Positions 1 to 6,577 of a DNA stretch of 11,683 nt are shown in pieces (positions within the stretch are counted from its first letter, which is position 1; every line of letters begins with the position of its first letter). Location of the stretch: the NCBI GenBank assembly GCA_022708765.1, contig JAKIYB010000037.1:1-11683 (forward strand), given 5' to 3'. Made by a program: the position numbers and the translations under genes. Below the pieces are notes generated by a model. It saw only the letters and a program-made list of their open reading frames with translations. It was not told the DNA's origin and ran no database searches. The DNA comes from Armatimonadota bacterium. Lineage in GTDB: Bacteria; Armatimonadota; Hebobacteria; CAIYQO01.

Positions 1-1
1 C

Positions 2-478
2 AGCGAGAAGAAGCGCCCGGCGCAGCTTTCGGGCGGGATGAAGCAGCGCGTCGGCATCGCGCGGGCGCTCTCGATCGAGCCCAAGATGCTGCTGATGGAC
101 GAGCCGTTCAGCGCGCTGGATACGCAGACGCGCGAGGGCCTGCAGGACGAGCTGCTGCGCATCTGGCAGGAGCAGCGCACGACGGTTCTCTTCGTCACAC
201 ACAACGTAGAGGAGGCTGTCTACCTGGGACAGCGCATTCTGGTGCTCACGTCACGTCCGGCGCGACTGCGCGCGGATGTGACGCTGGACTTCCCGAAGAG
301 TAGCGACCGCTATGCCGGCCGGCTGTGCGGCGCGAAGAAGGCCATCCTTGCCGAACTGCAGCGCGAGGATGCTGAGTTGAATCGTACCTATACGCTGTCC
401 GCCTGTCACGATGACGGGGACGGCATCTGTCTGTGCCACGCCACTGAAGTGGTAACGCCCGAGGAGACACCACGATGA
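2..478 (+). CDS. ABC transporter ATP-binding protein, nitrate/sulfonate/taurine (SsuB/TauB/NrtD) type, 5'-truncated by window edge
   Basis: This is the C-terminal 158 residues of an importer ATPase that energises uptake of a small anion or organic substrate at the inner face of the membrane. It enters the window in frame at base 2; the ATG at 38 is an internal Met of the signature motif, not the start. Visible motifs in order are the ABC signature LSGGMKQR (residues 9-16 of the fragment), Walker B LLMDEP (30-35), the D-loop SALD (37-40) and the switch histidine in VTHNVEEA (H67). Walker A lies upstream of the window. The stop overlaps the next start by 4 bp (ATGA), so it is translationally coupled to the binding protein. 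The permease is not in the window and is presumably upstream. The tail is odd for this family, with C109, C135, H136, C143, C145 and H146 clustered near the C-terminus. The ATPase family is certain; the substrate is not. Confidence 0.95.
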   Translation, partial: SEKKRPAQLSGGMKQRVGIARALSIEPKMLLMDEPFSALDTQTREGLQDELLRIWQEQRTTVLFVTHNVEEAVYLGQRILVLTSRPARLRADVTLDFPKSSDRYAGRLCGAKKAILAELQREDAELNRTYTLSACHDDGDGICLCHATEVVTPEETPR

Positions 479-1458
479 AGATGACGATTGTTCGACAAGG
501 GTTGCTGGCGGCATCGCTGGGGCTTGCCGGGCTGGCGGCACTGGTGACGCTGACCTCTCGGACGACCGCGGATACGCCCCTCCCCGCGCGGTTGGCGCTG
601 TCCTACAAGGTGGACTACCTGCCGCAGATTCTCGCGCAGGAGAAAGGCTATTTCACCGCGCGCGGGCTGAAAGTGGCGCCGAAAGTGGTCACCGGCGGCA
701 TCGAGGCGGCGGAGGCAGTGACCTCCGGCGCCGCCGATCTGGCAGTGATGGGCGAAGTGCCGGCGCTCATCGCCACCACCGCGCCGAACCCCGCGGTGAT
801 CGTCGCCACCTACGCGAGGGACGAGAACCGCCACCGCATCATTACCGCGCCGGGCAGCGCCATCCGCGTCCCGAAGGATCTGGAAGGGAAGCGCTTTGCC
901 GTGCAGCATGGCTCCAGCACGCACGGCGGGATCCTGATGTACTGCGCGAAGCACAAGATTGACGTAAAGAAGATCACCTTGGTGCGCCTGTCGCCGCGGG
1001 ACATGCCGGAGGCGATGGCCAGCAAGCAGATTGATGCCATGGCGGGCAGCGAACCGTGGCCGACGAACGTGCTGAAGCGCAATCCACAGGCGAAGGAATT
1101 CGCCGTGCTGTCGGGCCTGGGCTGCAACTACCCGCTGGTGCTGGTCGCCGGCCGGCAGTATATTCGCAGTCAGCCGGAAGGGATCACGCGCGCGCTGCTC
1201 GCCACGCAAGACGCCATCACCCTCATCAACGCGAAGCCGGATGACGCGGCGGCGGTGCTGGCCGCGCGGACGGGTCTTTCGCCGGCGCAGGAACTGGCAA
1301 GCATTAGCAAAGGCACCTGGGCGTTATCGTTGGATACCGAGACCTTGAACGGACTGAAGAAGATGGCGAAATTCCTCGAGGGAGCGGGCGTACTGCGCGG
1401 CGAGCCGAAGTGGGATCGCGCCATTGACAGCCGCTATTTTAAAGCGATGAGCCGATGA
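475..1458 (+). CDS. ABC transporter periplasmic substrate-binding protein, NMT1/THI5-like (SsuA/TauA/NrtA family)
   Basis: This 327-residue protein is the ligand receptor of the importer whose ATPase precedes it. A charged N-terminus followed by a hydrophobic stretch (about residues 9-28) is a Sec signal or signal-anchor. There is no lipobox Cys, so release into the periplasm or uncleaved anchoring are both possible. The mature part has the family pattern: a Y-x-P-x-x-x-A-x-x-x-G-Y-F segment (YLPQILAQEKGYF, 48-60), GLKV (64-67), then a G-G-x-x-A...V-x-x-G-A-A-D-L-A-V block (74-91). The length is normal. A good ribosome site GAGGAG (461-466) sits 8 nt before the ATG. It differs from dedicated ThiY proteins in that I see no Cys-rich pyrimidine-binding motif. 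Ligands known for the wider family include sulfonates, nitrate, taurine and pyrimidines. The following UROD-fold methyltransferase-like gene suggests a methylated compound, but that is inference. Confidence 0.92.
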   Translation: MKMTIVRQGLLAASLGLAGLAALVTLTSRTTADTPLPARLALSYKVDYLPQILAQEKGYFTARGLKVAPKVVTGGIEAAEAVTSGAADLAVMGEVPALIATTAPNPAVIVATYARDENRHRIITAPGSAIRVPKDLEGKRFAVQHGSSTHGGILMYCAKHKIDVKKITLVRLSPRDMPEAMASKQIDAMAGSEPWPTNVLKRNPQAKEFAVLSGLGCNYPLVLVAGRQYIRSQPEGITRALLATQDAITLINAKPDDAAAVLAARTGLSPAQELASISKGTWALSLDTETLNGLKKMAKFLEGAGVLRGEPKWDRAIDSRYFKAMSR

Positions 1459-1474
1459 TGTAAAAGAGATCCGC

Positions 1475-2536
1475 ATGATATCCCGCGAGCGCATACTGGC
1501 GGCGCTACGGCGCCATCCTACCGATACCGTTCCCGTCTTCCCACGCGACCTGACGCTGGGGATGGCAGTGTGCGGTTATACGACGCCGGAGGTGTGCAAC
1601 GCCGGGGGCGACTACGATGCCGTCAAATCCGCGAAAGCGGTCATCGCCGCGCAGCGGGACATTGGACATGATTGCGTGGTGGGCAGCATTCACGACCTGG
1701 GATTGGACGTAGACCTGCTGGGCGGCGAGGTACGCTTCTCCGACGAAGGCGTGCCGGCGGTGGCGCGTTCGCCTATCGGCACAGCGGCGGATCTGGATCG
1801 CAGACGAATAACCTGGCAGATGGCTGCCGGCCGCTGGCCTGGGTATCTGGCGGCGCACCGCCGGGTGCGAACCACCCTTAGTGACGTGGCAGTGGCGGCG
1901 AACATGGAAGGCCCGGTCACAAAAGCCGGCACGTTGCGCGGACTGGAAATGCTGGCTGTAGACATGCTGGACGAGCCCGAGTTTGCCGACGAACTGGTCG
2001 CCTTTGCGACCGACCTGGTGATTCACCGTCTGCCCGCGCTCATTGACACGGGCGTGGACCTGATCTTCATCGCGTCAGCCAGCGACGACCTGAATATCAT
2101 CGGTCCGGCGCAATATCGCCGCTTCACGCTGCCGAACTTGCGCCGCATCGTTGAAGCCGCCGCGCCGTCTGGCGTGCCGGTAGTCTTTCATCCCCATGGC
2201 AACTTCACTGATCCCGCCGCCTGGCCGTTGATGGAGGAAACCCTTGACACCGGCATCCACGGCTTCCAGTTCGCCGAGCACAACGACCTGCGCCTGGCGC
2301 GCGAGCGCTGGGGCGACCGCGTTTGCATCCTAGGTGGGCCCGACGTTCGCGGCGTGCTGCTGCCCGGCCCGGAAGATCATATTGCCGAGATGACCCGCCA
2401 ATGCCTGGCGGAGGCCGGCCCCGAACCTGGCTTCATCCTCACGGCCTCCTGCAGCGTCCATCGCGGCATGCCACCAGCGCATTTACGCGCGATGGTAAAG
2501 GCGGCACACTTGCACGGCGTATCACCCCGCCTATAG
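1475..2536 (+). CDS. Uroporphyrinogen decarboxylase-fold protein, MtaA/methyltransferase-like
   Basis: This 353-residue cytosolic TIM-barrel protein belongs to the UROD superfamily and resembles the methylcobamide:CoM methyltransferase (MtaA/CmuA) branch more than HemE. Family features seen: an N-terminal R-x-R-I-L-A-A-L-x-x-x-x-x-D-x-x-P segment (4-20), EGPVT (145-149), the helix LDEPEFADELV (165-175), HPHGN (239-243), LGGPD (286-290) and a late TASCSVHRGMPP segment (323-334). MtaA-type enzymes bind Zn through an H-x-C plus a late Cys. Here the first pair reads H239-x-H241 with C326 as the candidate third ligand, a variant of the usual site. The HemE N-terminal substrate motif is absent, so haem synthesis is unlikely. 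The ATG is preceded by a weak purine-rich AAAGAGAT (1463-1470) and lies 16 bp after the binding-protein stop, so it is probably in the same operon. Likely role (inference): methyl transfer from a compound the transporter imports. No corrinoid protein is present in the window. Confidence 0.85.
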   Translation: MISRERILAALRRHPTDTVPVFPRDLTLGMAVCGYTTPEVCNAGGDYDAVKSAKAVIAAQRDIGHDCVVGSIHDLGLDVDLLGGEVRFSDEGVPAVARSPIGTAADLDRRRITWQMAAGRWPGYLAAHRRVRTTLSDVAVAANMEGPVTKAGTLRGLEMLAVDMLDEPEFADELVAFATDLVIHRLPALIDTGVDLIFIASASDDLNIIGPAQYRRFTLPNLRRIVEAAAPSGVPVVFHPHGNFTDPAAWPLMEETLDTGIHGFQFAEHNDLRLARERWGDRVCILGGPDVRGVLLPGPEDHIAEMTRQCLAEAGPEPGFILTASCSVHRGMPPAHLRAMVKAAHLHGVSPRL

Positions 2537-2583
2537 TGCTACTCCTATTGGATTAAATGCGCATTGAAATCCTGCGAGAATTT

Positions 2584-3003
2584 TCAGGTGCAGGCCACGC
2601 GGATAAACGTGCCCCAGGCATGCACGCATTCACCCGCGGCCGTCACTAATGAAGCTTCAGTCAACGTACGGCGTCCACGATGCTCGGTCACCCATCCACG
2701 AATTGTCAGCGGCGTGCCGGACCGTACCGCGGCGCGAAAGCGCACGCGCAGTTCGCAGGTGAGCGCGGGGATGCCGAGCGCGATGACCGCCTTCGCCATC
2801 GCTTCATCCAGCAGGGTGGTCAGGATGCCGCCGTGGATGAGCCCTTTAAAACCCTCCCAGCGGGACGTCGGCATCCACTCGGCGGTTACGACGCCGGTTG
2901 CATCGCGATGAAAGGACAGGAGCAGACCTGACATGTTCTCCGGTCCGCAGGCCACGCAACCGGGATGCTCTTCCACGACAAGCGTGGATATCTCGTTACC
3001 CAC
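2584..3003 (-). CDS. PaaI-family hotdog-fold thioesterase
   Basis: This 139-residue cytosolic protein should hydrolyse an acyl-CoA or similar thioester. It has the typical N-terminal C-x-x-C-G-x-x-N-x-x-G-L-x-L-x-F block (C16, C19, GPEN at 20-23, then GLLLSF) and the hotdog catalytic helix H57-G-G with D66-E67 (LIHGGILTTLLDEAM). The length suits a single hotdog domain that works as a dimer or tetramer. I chose the GTG at 3003-3001 as start: a near-perfect GGAGG (3017-3013) lies 9 nt upstream, and the upstream in-frame extension reads as Arg/Cys-rich shadow sequence of the neighbouring gene. The start overlaps the end of the metallo-beta-lactamase-fold gene by 8 bp, so the two are translationally coupled. 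It converges with the UROD-fold gene, leaving 47 bp between stops with no convincing terminator. The substrate is unknown. Confidence 0.9.
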   Translation of the reverse strand: MGNEISTLVVEEHPGCVACGPENMSGLLLSFHRDATGVVTAEWMPTSRWEGFKGLIHGGILTTLLDEAMAKAVIALGIPALTCELRVRFRAAVRSGTPLTIRGWVTEHRGRRTLTEASLVTAAGECVHAWGTFIRVACT

Positions 3004-3850
3004 AAGTCTCTCCCTCCATGGCACACAGCGTCGGCAGTTCCAATCGGTCGCCCGCATGCGCCCATTGCACGATCTCGCCCAGTGTCTCCCGCAAGATGTC
3101 GCAGGCACCGGTCCCCGTGCAGTGATTCACCCACAGCAGGCTGAGGTGAAACGGCTGCAGGCTCTGCGCCAGCGCCTGCACCTGCTCTGGCGGCAGATCG
3201 CGCAAATGCAGCCCGCCGATGAGCGCATATATTTGCGGCGTGCCGGTGACCATTTGCGCGGCAAGCAGCGTATTCTGCAGACCCGCGTGGCAGCAGCCGG
3301 TGAGCACTACCAGCCCGCCGACGGTCTCCAGTACCACCGCCTGCTCGTCGGGAAAGGTATCCGTCGCCCAATCGCGGCCATTGCGCCTTTGCAGCATCGG
3401 GTTCGGCGGCGTCGCGTGGATATTCGGGATCGGTCCGGTGCTCCAGACTCCGAGGGCTAAGCGAGTCGGCTGCGTGACGGCATAACACGGAAGCCGCAAC
3501 GCCGTGCTCGGCCAGGGGATGCCGATATCGCGGGGCGGTTGACCGGCATGAAGAGAACGGCGTGGCTCCCAGGCCAGTGGATGCGCGTAGACGCTCGCGG
3601 ATACGCCGCGCGCCTGCAGCGCCGGCAGGCCACCGGTGTGGTCGTAGTGGCCGTGGGAGAGAAGCAGGTGCGTCGCGGATGCCGGCGTGATACCGAGGTG
3701 CTCCGCGTTGGCGAGAAAGGCGTCATCCTGGCCCATGTCAAGTAAGAGGCGTGTGTCTCCGGCCTCGATCCAGAGACTTAACCCATGCTGGGATGACAAG
3801 CCATGTAGAGAGGGTTCATTCTCGATGAGCACGGTGACGCACACCGACAT
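2996..3850 (-). CDS. Metallo-beta-lactamase-fold hydrolase, COG1237 (MptA/RFA-P synthase-like) group
   Basis: This 284-residue binuclear metal hydrolase is cytosolic, with no signal peptide. Seen: H66-G-H68-Y-D70-H71-T-G-G, the main metal motif; TGCCHAG with H188; GGLHL with H215; and VNHCTG with H243 near the C-terminus. The TGCxHxG and HCTG motifs typify the COG1237 branch, related to archaeal dihydropterin/RFA-P synthase-type enzymes, and not true beta-lactamases. The ATG at 3850 is preceded by AAGGAG 7 nt upstream. The ORF could extend upstream to 3943, but that part crosses the promoter and palindrome and is not likely translated. It is the first gene of a two-gene operon with the thioesterase and is divergent from a PadR-like regulator. 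The reaction is unknown. Confidence 0.93.
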   Translation of the reverse strand: MSVCVTVLIENEPSLHGLSSQHGLSLWIEAGDTRLLLDMGQDDAFLANAEHLGITPASATHLLLSHGHYDHTGGLPALQARGVSASVYAHPLAWEPRRSLHAGQPPRDIGIPWPSTALRLPCYAVTQPTRLALGVWSTGPIPNIHATPPNPMLQRRNGRDWATDTFPDEQAVVLETVGGLVVLTGCCHAGLQNTLLAAQMVTGTPQIYALIGGLHLRDLPPEQVQALAQSLQPFHLSLLWVNHCTGTGACDILRETLGEIVQWAHAGDRLELPTLCAMEGETCG

Positions 3851-3869
3851 GCGGTAACTCCTTGCATGA

Positions 3870-3880
3870 TGTAAGTTACA
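3870..3880. promoter_or_regulatory. Candidate PadR-type operator, perfect 11-bp palindrome TGTAAGTTACA
   Basis: TGTAA-G-TTACA is a perfect inverted repeat centred on 3875. It lies just downstream of the -10 of the MBL promoter, on its predicted start site, and between two divergent genes, one of which encodes a PadR-like regulator. Known PadR operators are short palindromes with ATGT/ACAT-like half-sites, which this resembles (ATGT at 3869-3872). A TATCAT (3883-3888) on the plus strand could be a weak -10 for the regulator itself, in which case one site could control both directions. Position and symmetry are seen; binding is inferred. Confidence 0.55.
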
Positions 3881-3883
3881 CCT

Positions 3884-3912
3884 ATCATCGGCGATCTGGT
3901 ACACTTTGTCAA
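3884..3912 (-). promoter_or_regulatory. Promoter of the MBL-thioesterase operon
   Basis: A perfect -35 TTGACA (3912-3907) is followed by a 17-nt spacer and a -10 GATGAT (3889-3884), 4 of 6 matches to TATAAT. The predicted start is around 3877, inside the palindrome described separately. The resulting 5' leader is only about 27 nt and carries the AAGGAG ribosome site. Confidence 0.65.
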
Positions 3913-3977
3913 GGCATGCATGCTGGTAGACAGCAACGAGCAACGCGGCGATAATATACGGAAAGGAGGATGTGACA

Positions 3978-4379
3978 ATGCCACGCGGACACTGCCGTCG
4001 TCACGGTACGCGCCCCTGCAGTTGCGCTATGGGGAATCTATACCGGTTCGTGGAGCCGGTGTTGCTCTATCTGCTGAAGAAGTACGGACCATCCCACGGC
4101 TACGACCTGGCGAAGGCGCTCAACGAGCACGCGCTCACCGATGCCGCCATTGAGCGCGCGGCGCTGTACCGCACCCTCCAGCAGCTCGAAGCCAACGGTC
4201 ATGTCATCTCTTCCTGGGACACCTCAGGCAGCGGCCCCGCCCGGCATATCTACCGTCTCACCGAACGCGGCGAGGAACACCTGCGGGAATGGCAGGTTGT
4301 CCTTACAAATCTTGCGCGCTCCATGACCCGCTTTAACGGTGAAATTGCCGCATTAGAGAATGAGCCCCCGCCTGCATGA
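3978..4379 (+). CDS. PadR-like winged-helix transcriptional regulator with Cys/His-rich N-terminus
   Basis: This 133-residue DNA-binding protein has a PadR-type winged helix: helix 1 FVEPVLLYLLKKYGPSHGYDL (24-44), the recognition helix and turn around AALYRTLQQLEANGHV (61-76), and a wing with YRLTERG (92-98). A short C-terminal helix (about 100-128) probably dimerises. The N-terminus carries C6, H9, C14 and C16 followed by MGNLYRFVEP, a possible metal or Fe-S/redox-sensing patch; from memory, similar Cys-rich PadR proteins occur in anaerobes. The start is the ATG at 3978, because AAGGAGG (3963-3969) ends 8 nt upstream, while the in-frame GTG at 3972 is only 2 nt from it. It is divergent from the MBL-thioesterase operon, with a palindrome between them, so it is the likely repressor of that operon and perhaps of itself. 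Confidence 0.88.
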   Translation: MPRGHCRRHGTRPCSCAMGNLYRFVEPVLLYLLKKYGPSHGYDLAKALNEHALTDAAIERAALYRTLQQLEANGHVISSWDTSGSGPARHIYRLTERGEEHLREWQVVLTNLARSMTRFNGEIAALENEPPPA

Positions 4380-4442
4380 TCACAACAGGCTGAACGGAAC
4401 AACCTCGCCACCAAAGCTGGCGAAATCAGACCTGCACTGGAA

Positions 4443-4913
4443 ATGGATGTGGCCTTAATACGCGAGTTTCAGCAACGCGTCGCGGATGCTGTAGCCTTCG
4501 GTGGAGCGGCGAGAATTAGTGCAGATCTGCGTGGCGTCGGTGATACTGGACCCGGTTGCGTTGCTGTTGCGAACATGTTATCAGATACCGGCAAGGGGCA
4601 TCAAATCATAATCCCTGACGTGTGCGGGTCAAGTCCAGAACAGGGGGCGCGTCCCGCTTACGCCGACCGCCTCGCGACTTCCAACGATCGCCCCTCCACA
4701 TGGGCTTGCCGCCACGACCAGTACCAGCGTGACGGTGATCGCCTCATTCCCAATCTCAACCAGCAGGCACTCATCGGCCGCATCAAGGCGATGCGTGATG
4801 CTGGCAGCAGACAGCACGTGATTACCGTCACGCTCAACACGGAAGGTATTGGCGGAAAGTGGTACGCGGCGACCGTGCGGAAGGTACTGGTAAATGCCTT
4901 GCATCCCCAATAA
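4443..4913 (+). CDS. Hypothetical protein, probable serine-recombinase remnant
   Basis: The frame is open from the codon right after the PadR stop (4380) to 4913. The ATG at 4443 lacks a clear ribosome site, so a genuine start is doubtful. The last ~60 residues read DGDRLIPN..QQALIGRIKAMRDAG..... LNTEGIGGKWYAATVRKVL, which matches the pattern seen in the recombinase domain of resolvase/invertase-type serine recombinases (…P-x-x-x-Q-x-x-I-x-R-I-x-x-x-R-x-x-G…L-N-x-x-G-I…W-x-x-x-T-V-R-x-x-L). The catalytic N-terminal resolvase domain, with its Y-x-R-V-S serine motif, is not present in any frame nearby, and the N-terminal half is unrecognisable. It is most simply the decayed tail of a mobile-element recombinase. 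It may be annotated elsewhere as a 156-residue hypothetical protein. I give the recombinase link about even odds. Confidence 0.4.
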   Translation: MDVALIREFQQRVADAVAFGGAARISADLRGVGDTGPGCVAVANMLSDTGKGHQIIIPDVCGSSPEQGARPAYADRLATSNDRPSTWACRHDQYQRDGDRLIPNLNQQALIGRIKAMRDAGSRQHVITVTLNTEGIGGKWYAATVRKVLVNALHPQ

Positions 4914-4960
4914 CATTTAGAAGTCAAAACGCTATTTCCGTTGTCATCCGTCGCCACAGC

Positions 4961-4999
4961 AGCAGAACGCGCCGAACGGGAGAAACGGCGCGCTCTGCT
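4961..4999. repeat. Long inverted repeat / hairpin in the non-coding gap 4914-5166
   Basis: Arms 4961-4974 (AGCAGAACGCGCCG) and 4986-4999 pair at 13 of 14 positions around an 11-nt loop. The single mismatch becomes a G-U pair when transcribed from the minus strand, so the hairpin is better on that strand, 167 bp beyond the stop of the ThiC-family gene. There is no following T-tract, so it is not a classical intrinsic terminator. It could be a Rho-dependent or processing hairpin, or a relic of a mobile-element site. The rest of 4914-5166 shows no credible gene. Confidence 0.5.
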
Positions 5000-5166
5000 T
5001 CGTCGCGTTCACTCGGCTCGGATCATTACATCGCCAGGCAAAACGGACTGTGGAGCATCGGCAGCAGATGGGATGCCCTGACCAATACTGGCCTCGATAG
5101 ATCGCTCGGTACCGCAGTTCGCTTTCCACGACGCAGGCTTTACCAGCTCTGAGTGCATCAACGCTG

Positions 5167-6483
5167 TCAGCTCCGTATCCGATCTCCCGTCATGTATGGT
5201 TGAAAGAGGCGGTTGCCGTTGCGATTCGCACACAGTTCGCCACACATGGTGCAGGTATCTTCAGCGGCAGGCATACGGGAAGCACGAATACTTCGTGCGA
5301 CATCAGGGAAGAGCGCCTGCTGAAACTCCGCGGCCCAGTCCATGTCACGCCGGGCAAGAGCCATCTCGCGGTCGCGGTGCCGCGCGCGATCGCCCAGTTT
5401 CACAATATCGCCGACATGGCACGCCAGTCTGGCGGCGCGCACGCCCTCGCGCACATCCTGCTCGTTCGGTAATGCCAGGTGCTCAGCGGGGGTGATGTAA
5501 CAGACCAGGTCCGCGCCCGCTTTCGAGCTGATCGCCGCGCCGATGGCCTGGGTGATATGGTCATATCCCGCGCCAATGTCCGTGGGCAACGGACCGAGCA
5601 TGTAATACGGCGCATTGCCGGACATGCGCTTCTCGATGAGGATATTCGCCTCAATCTCGTCCAAAGGCACGTGTCCCGGCCCTTCCACCATCATCTGGCA
5701 CCCCAGCTTGCGGCCTTCCTCGGCCAGCTCGCAATTGATAATCAGTTCAGCCATCTGCGCGCGGTCATGGCTGTCATCAATTGCTCCGGCACGAATGCCA
5801 TTGCCCAGTGACAGCACCACGTCGTATTTAGTCAGAATCTTCGCCACCCGGTCAAACTGCTCATACAACGGGTTCTCGCGGCCATTCGACATCATCCATG
5901 ACACCATGTAGGTGCCGCCTTTGGATACCAAACCTCCATACCGATATCCCTGTTTCTTCAACCGCTCGATGGTATACAGATTAATGCCACAATGAATGGC
6001 CATGAAGCTCATGCCGTCGGCGCATTGCTGCTCGATAAGGTCGAACAGGTACTCGGGATCCATCTTATTCGGATCGCCGTACTTTCGGCTGGTTTCACAA
6101 AACGCCTGGTACAGCGGCACGTTGCCGACCGGCAGATTCGTGGAGGCCAACACCGCGCGGCGAATGGCATCCAGATCGCCGCCCGCAGAGAGTTCCATCA
6201 GCGTATCCGCCTGCTCCTCTTCCGCTGCGCGGGCTTTGGCGCATTCGGCGACGATGTCGCACAGGTCGCTCGACGTGCCGATGGAGGCATTCACTTTCGT
6301 GCGCAGGCCAGCGCCGATGCCCACCGCGCGTAGCCCCGGGCGAACCGGGTTGTTGGGGATGACGATGTGCCCGGCGGCGACACCGGCACGAATGCTTTCG
6401 GCATCAAGTTCTTCGGCCAGCGCGACCGCCCGCATCTGCGGGGTGATTTGCCCGGCGCGGGCCAGTTCCAATTGCGTTGACAT
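5167..6483 (-). CDS. bzaF: ThiC-family radical SAM enzyme, probable 5-hydroxybenzimidazole synthase BzaF (B12 lower-ligand pathway)
   Basis: This 438-residue cytosolic Fe-S enzyme is of the short ThiC type. Both ThiC and BzaF rearrange aminoimidazole ribotide by radical SAM chemistry, to HMP-phosphate or to 5-hydroxybenzimidazole respectively. Seen: KVNASIGTS (63-71), MAIHCG (161-166), the metal-site histidines H271 (VEGPGHVP) and H309 (GYDHI), and the C-terminal cluster C411-x2-C414-x3-C418. Several positions nearly fixed in ThiC differ: LSLGNGIRAG (225-234) where ThiC has LSxGDGLRPG, and DIGAGYDH (302-309) where ThiC has DIAPGYDH. The leader carries a cobalamin riboswitch and terminator, not a TPP riboswitch. 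Published bza genes, which are ThiC paralogues, sit under B12 riboswitches, so BzaF is favoured over ThiC. The start is the ATG at 6483 with AAGGAG 8 nt upstream; an upstream extension to 6561 would run through the terminator hairpin. It stands alone: no bzaC/D/E or cobT is visible. ThiC family membership is certain; the BzaF assignment is probable. Confidence 0.8.
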   Translation of the reverse strand: MSTQLELARAGQITPQMRAVALAEELDAESIRAGVAAGHIVIPNNPVRPGLRAVGIGAGLRTKVNASIGTSSDLCDIVAECAKARAAEEEQADTLMELSAGGDLDAIRRAVLASTNLPVGNVPLYQAFCETSRKYGDPNKMDPEYLFDLIEQQCADGMSFMAIHCGINLYTIERLKKQGYRYGGLVSKGGTYMVSWMMSNGRENPLYEQFDRVAKILTKYDVVLSLGNGIRAGAIDDSHDRAQMAELIINCELAEEGRKLGCQMMVEGPGHVPLDEIEANILIEKRMSGNAPYYMLGPLPTDIGAGYDHITQAIGAAISSKAGADLVCYITPAEHLALPNEQDVREGVRAARLACHVGDIVKLGDRARHRDREMALARRDMDWAAEFQQALFPDVARSIRASRMPAAEDTCTMCGELCANRNGNRLFQPYMTGDRIRS

Positions 6484-6540
6484 GCTGTGTTCTCCTTCGT
6501 CGTCTCTCGTAGCTGACACCCGGCCGGCGGGGTACCAACG

Positions 6541-6577
6541 AAAAAATCCCACCAATGGCATGCACCATTGGTGGGAT
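6541..6577 (-). terminator. Intrinsic terminator of the riboswitch leader
   Basis: On the minus strand, a perfect 13-bp stem (arms 6577-6565 and 6558-6546) closes a 6-nt loop TGCATG and is followed by five further T residues (6545-6541). It lies between the cobalamin aptamer and the ThiC-family start, 57 bp before the ATG. This is the place and form expected of a transcription-terminating riboswitch platform: B12 bound, terminator forms, gene off. A 6-nt TGGGAT at 6612-6607 could pair with the 5' arm (ATCCCA, 6577-6572) as part of an antiterminator. Confidence 0.93.

Noticed and set aside
406..1209. Long minus-strand ORF (267 residues) opposite the binding-protein gene
   Set aside because: Arg/His/Gly-rich antisense shadow of a clear coding gene, common in GC-rich DNA.
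2537..2583. Possible bidirectional terminator between the convergent genes
   Set aside because: Only the short palindrome AATGCGCATT and a 4-bp CCTG/CAGG pairing are present, with no stable stem and no T-tract.
3004..3108. N-terminal extension of the thioesterase to 3108
   Set aside because: The extension is Arg/Cys/Trp-rich shadow of the MBL gene. The GTG at 3003 has GGAGG at the right distance and starts typical family sequence.
5009..5245. Small minus-strand ORF overlapping the end of the ThiC-family gene
   Set aside because: Out of frame, no family resemblance and no ribosome site found; the overlap with a certain gene makes it unlikely.
6484..6561. N-terminal extension of the ThiC-family gene to an upstream start at 6561
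   Set aside because: It would place the start inside the terminator hairpin. The ATG at 6483 has a correct ribosome site and begins family-like sequence.
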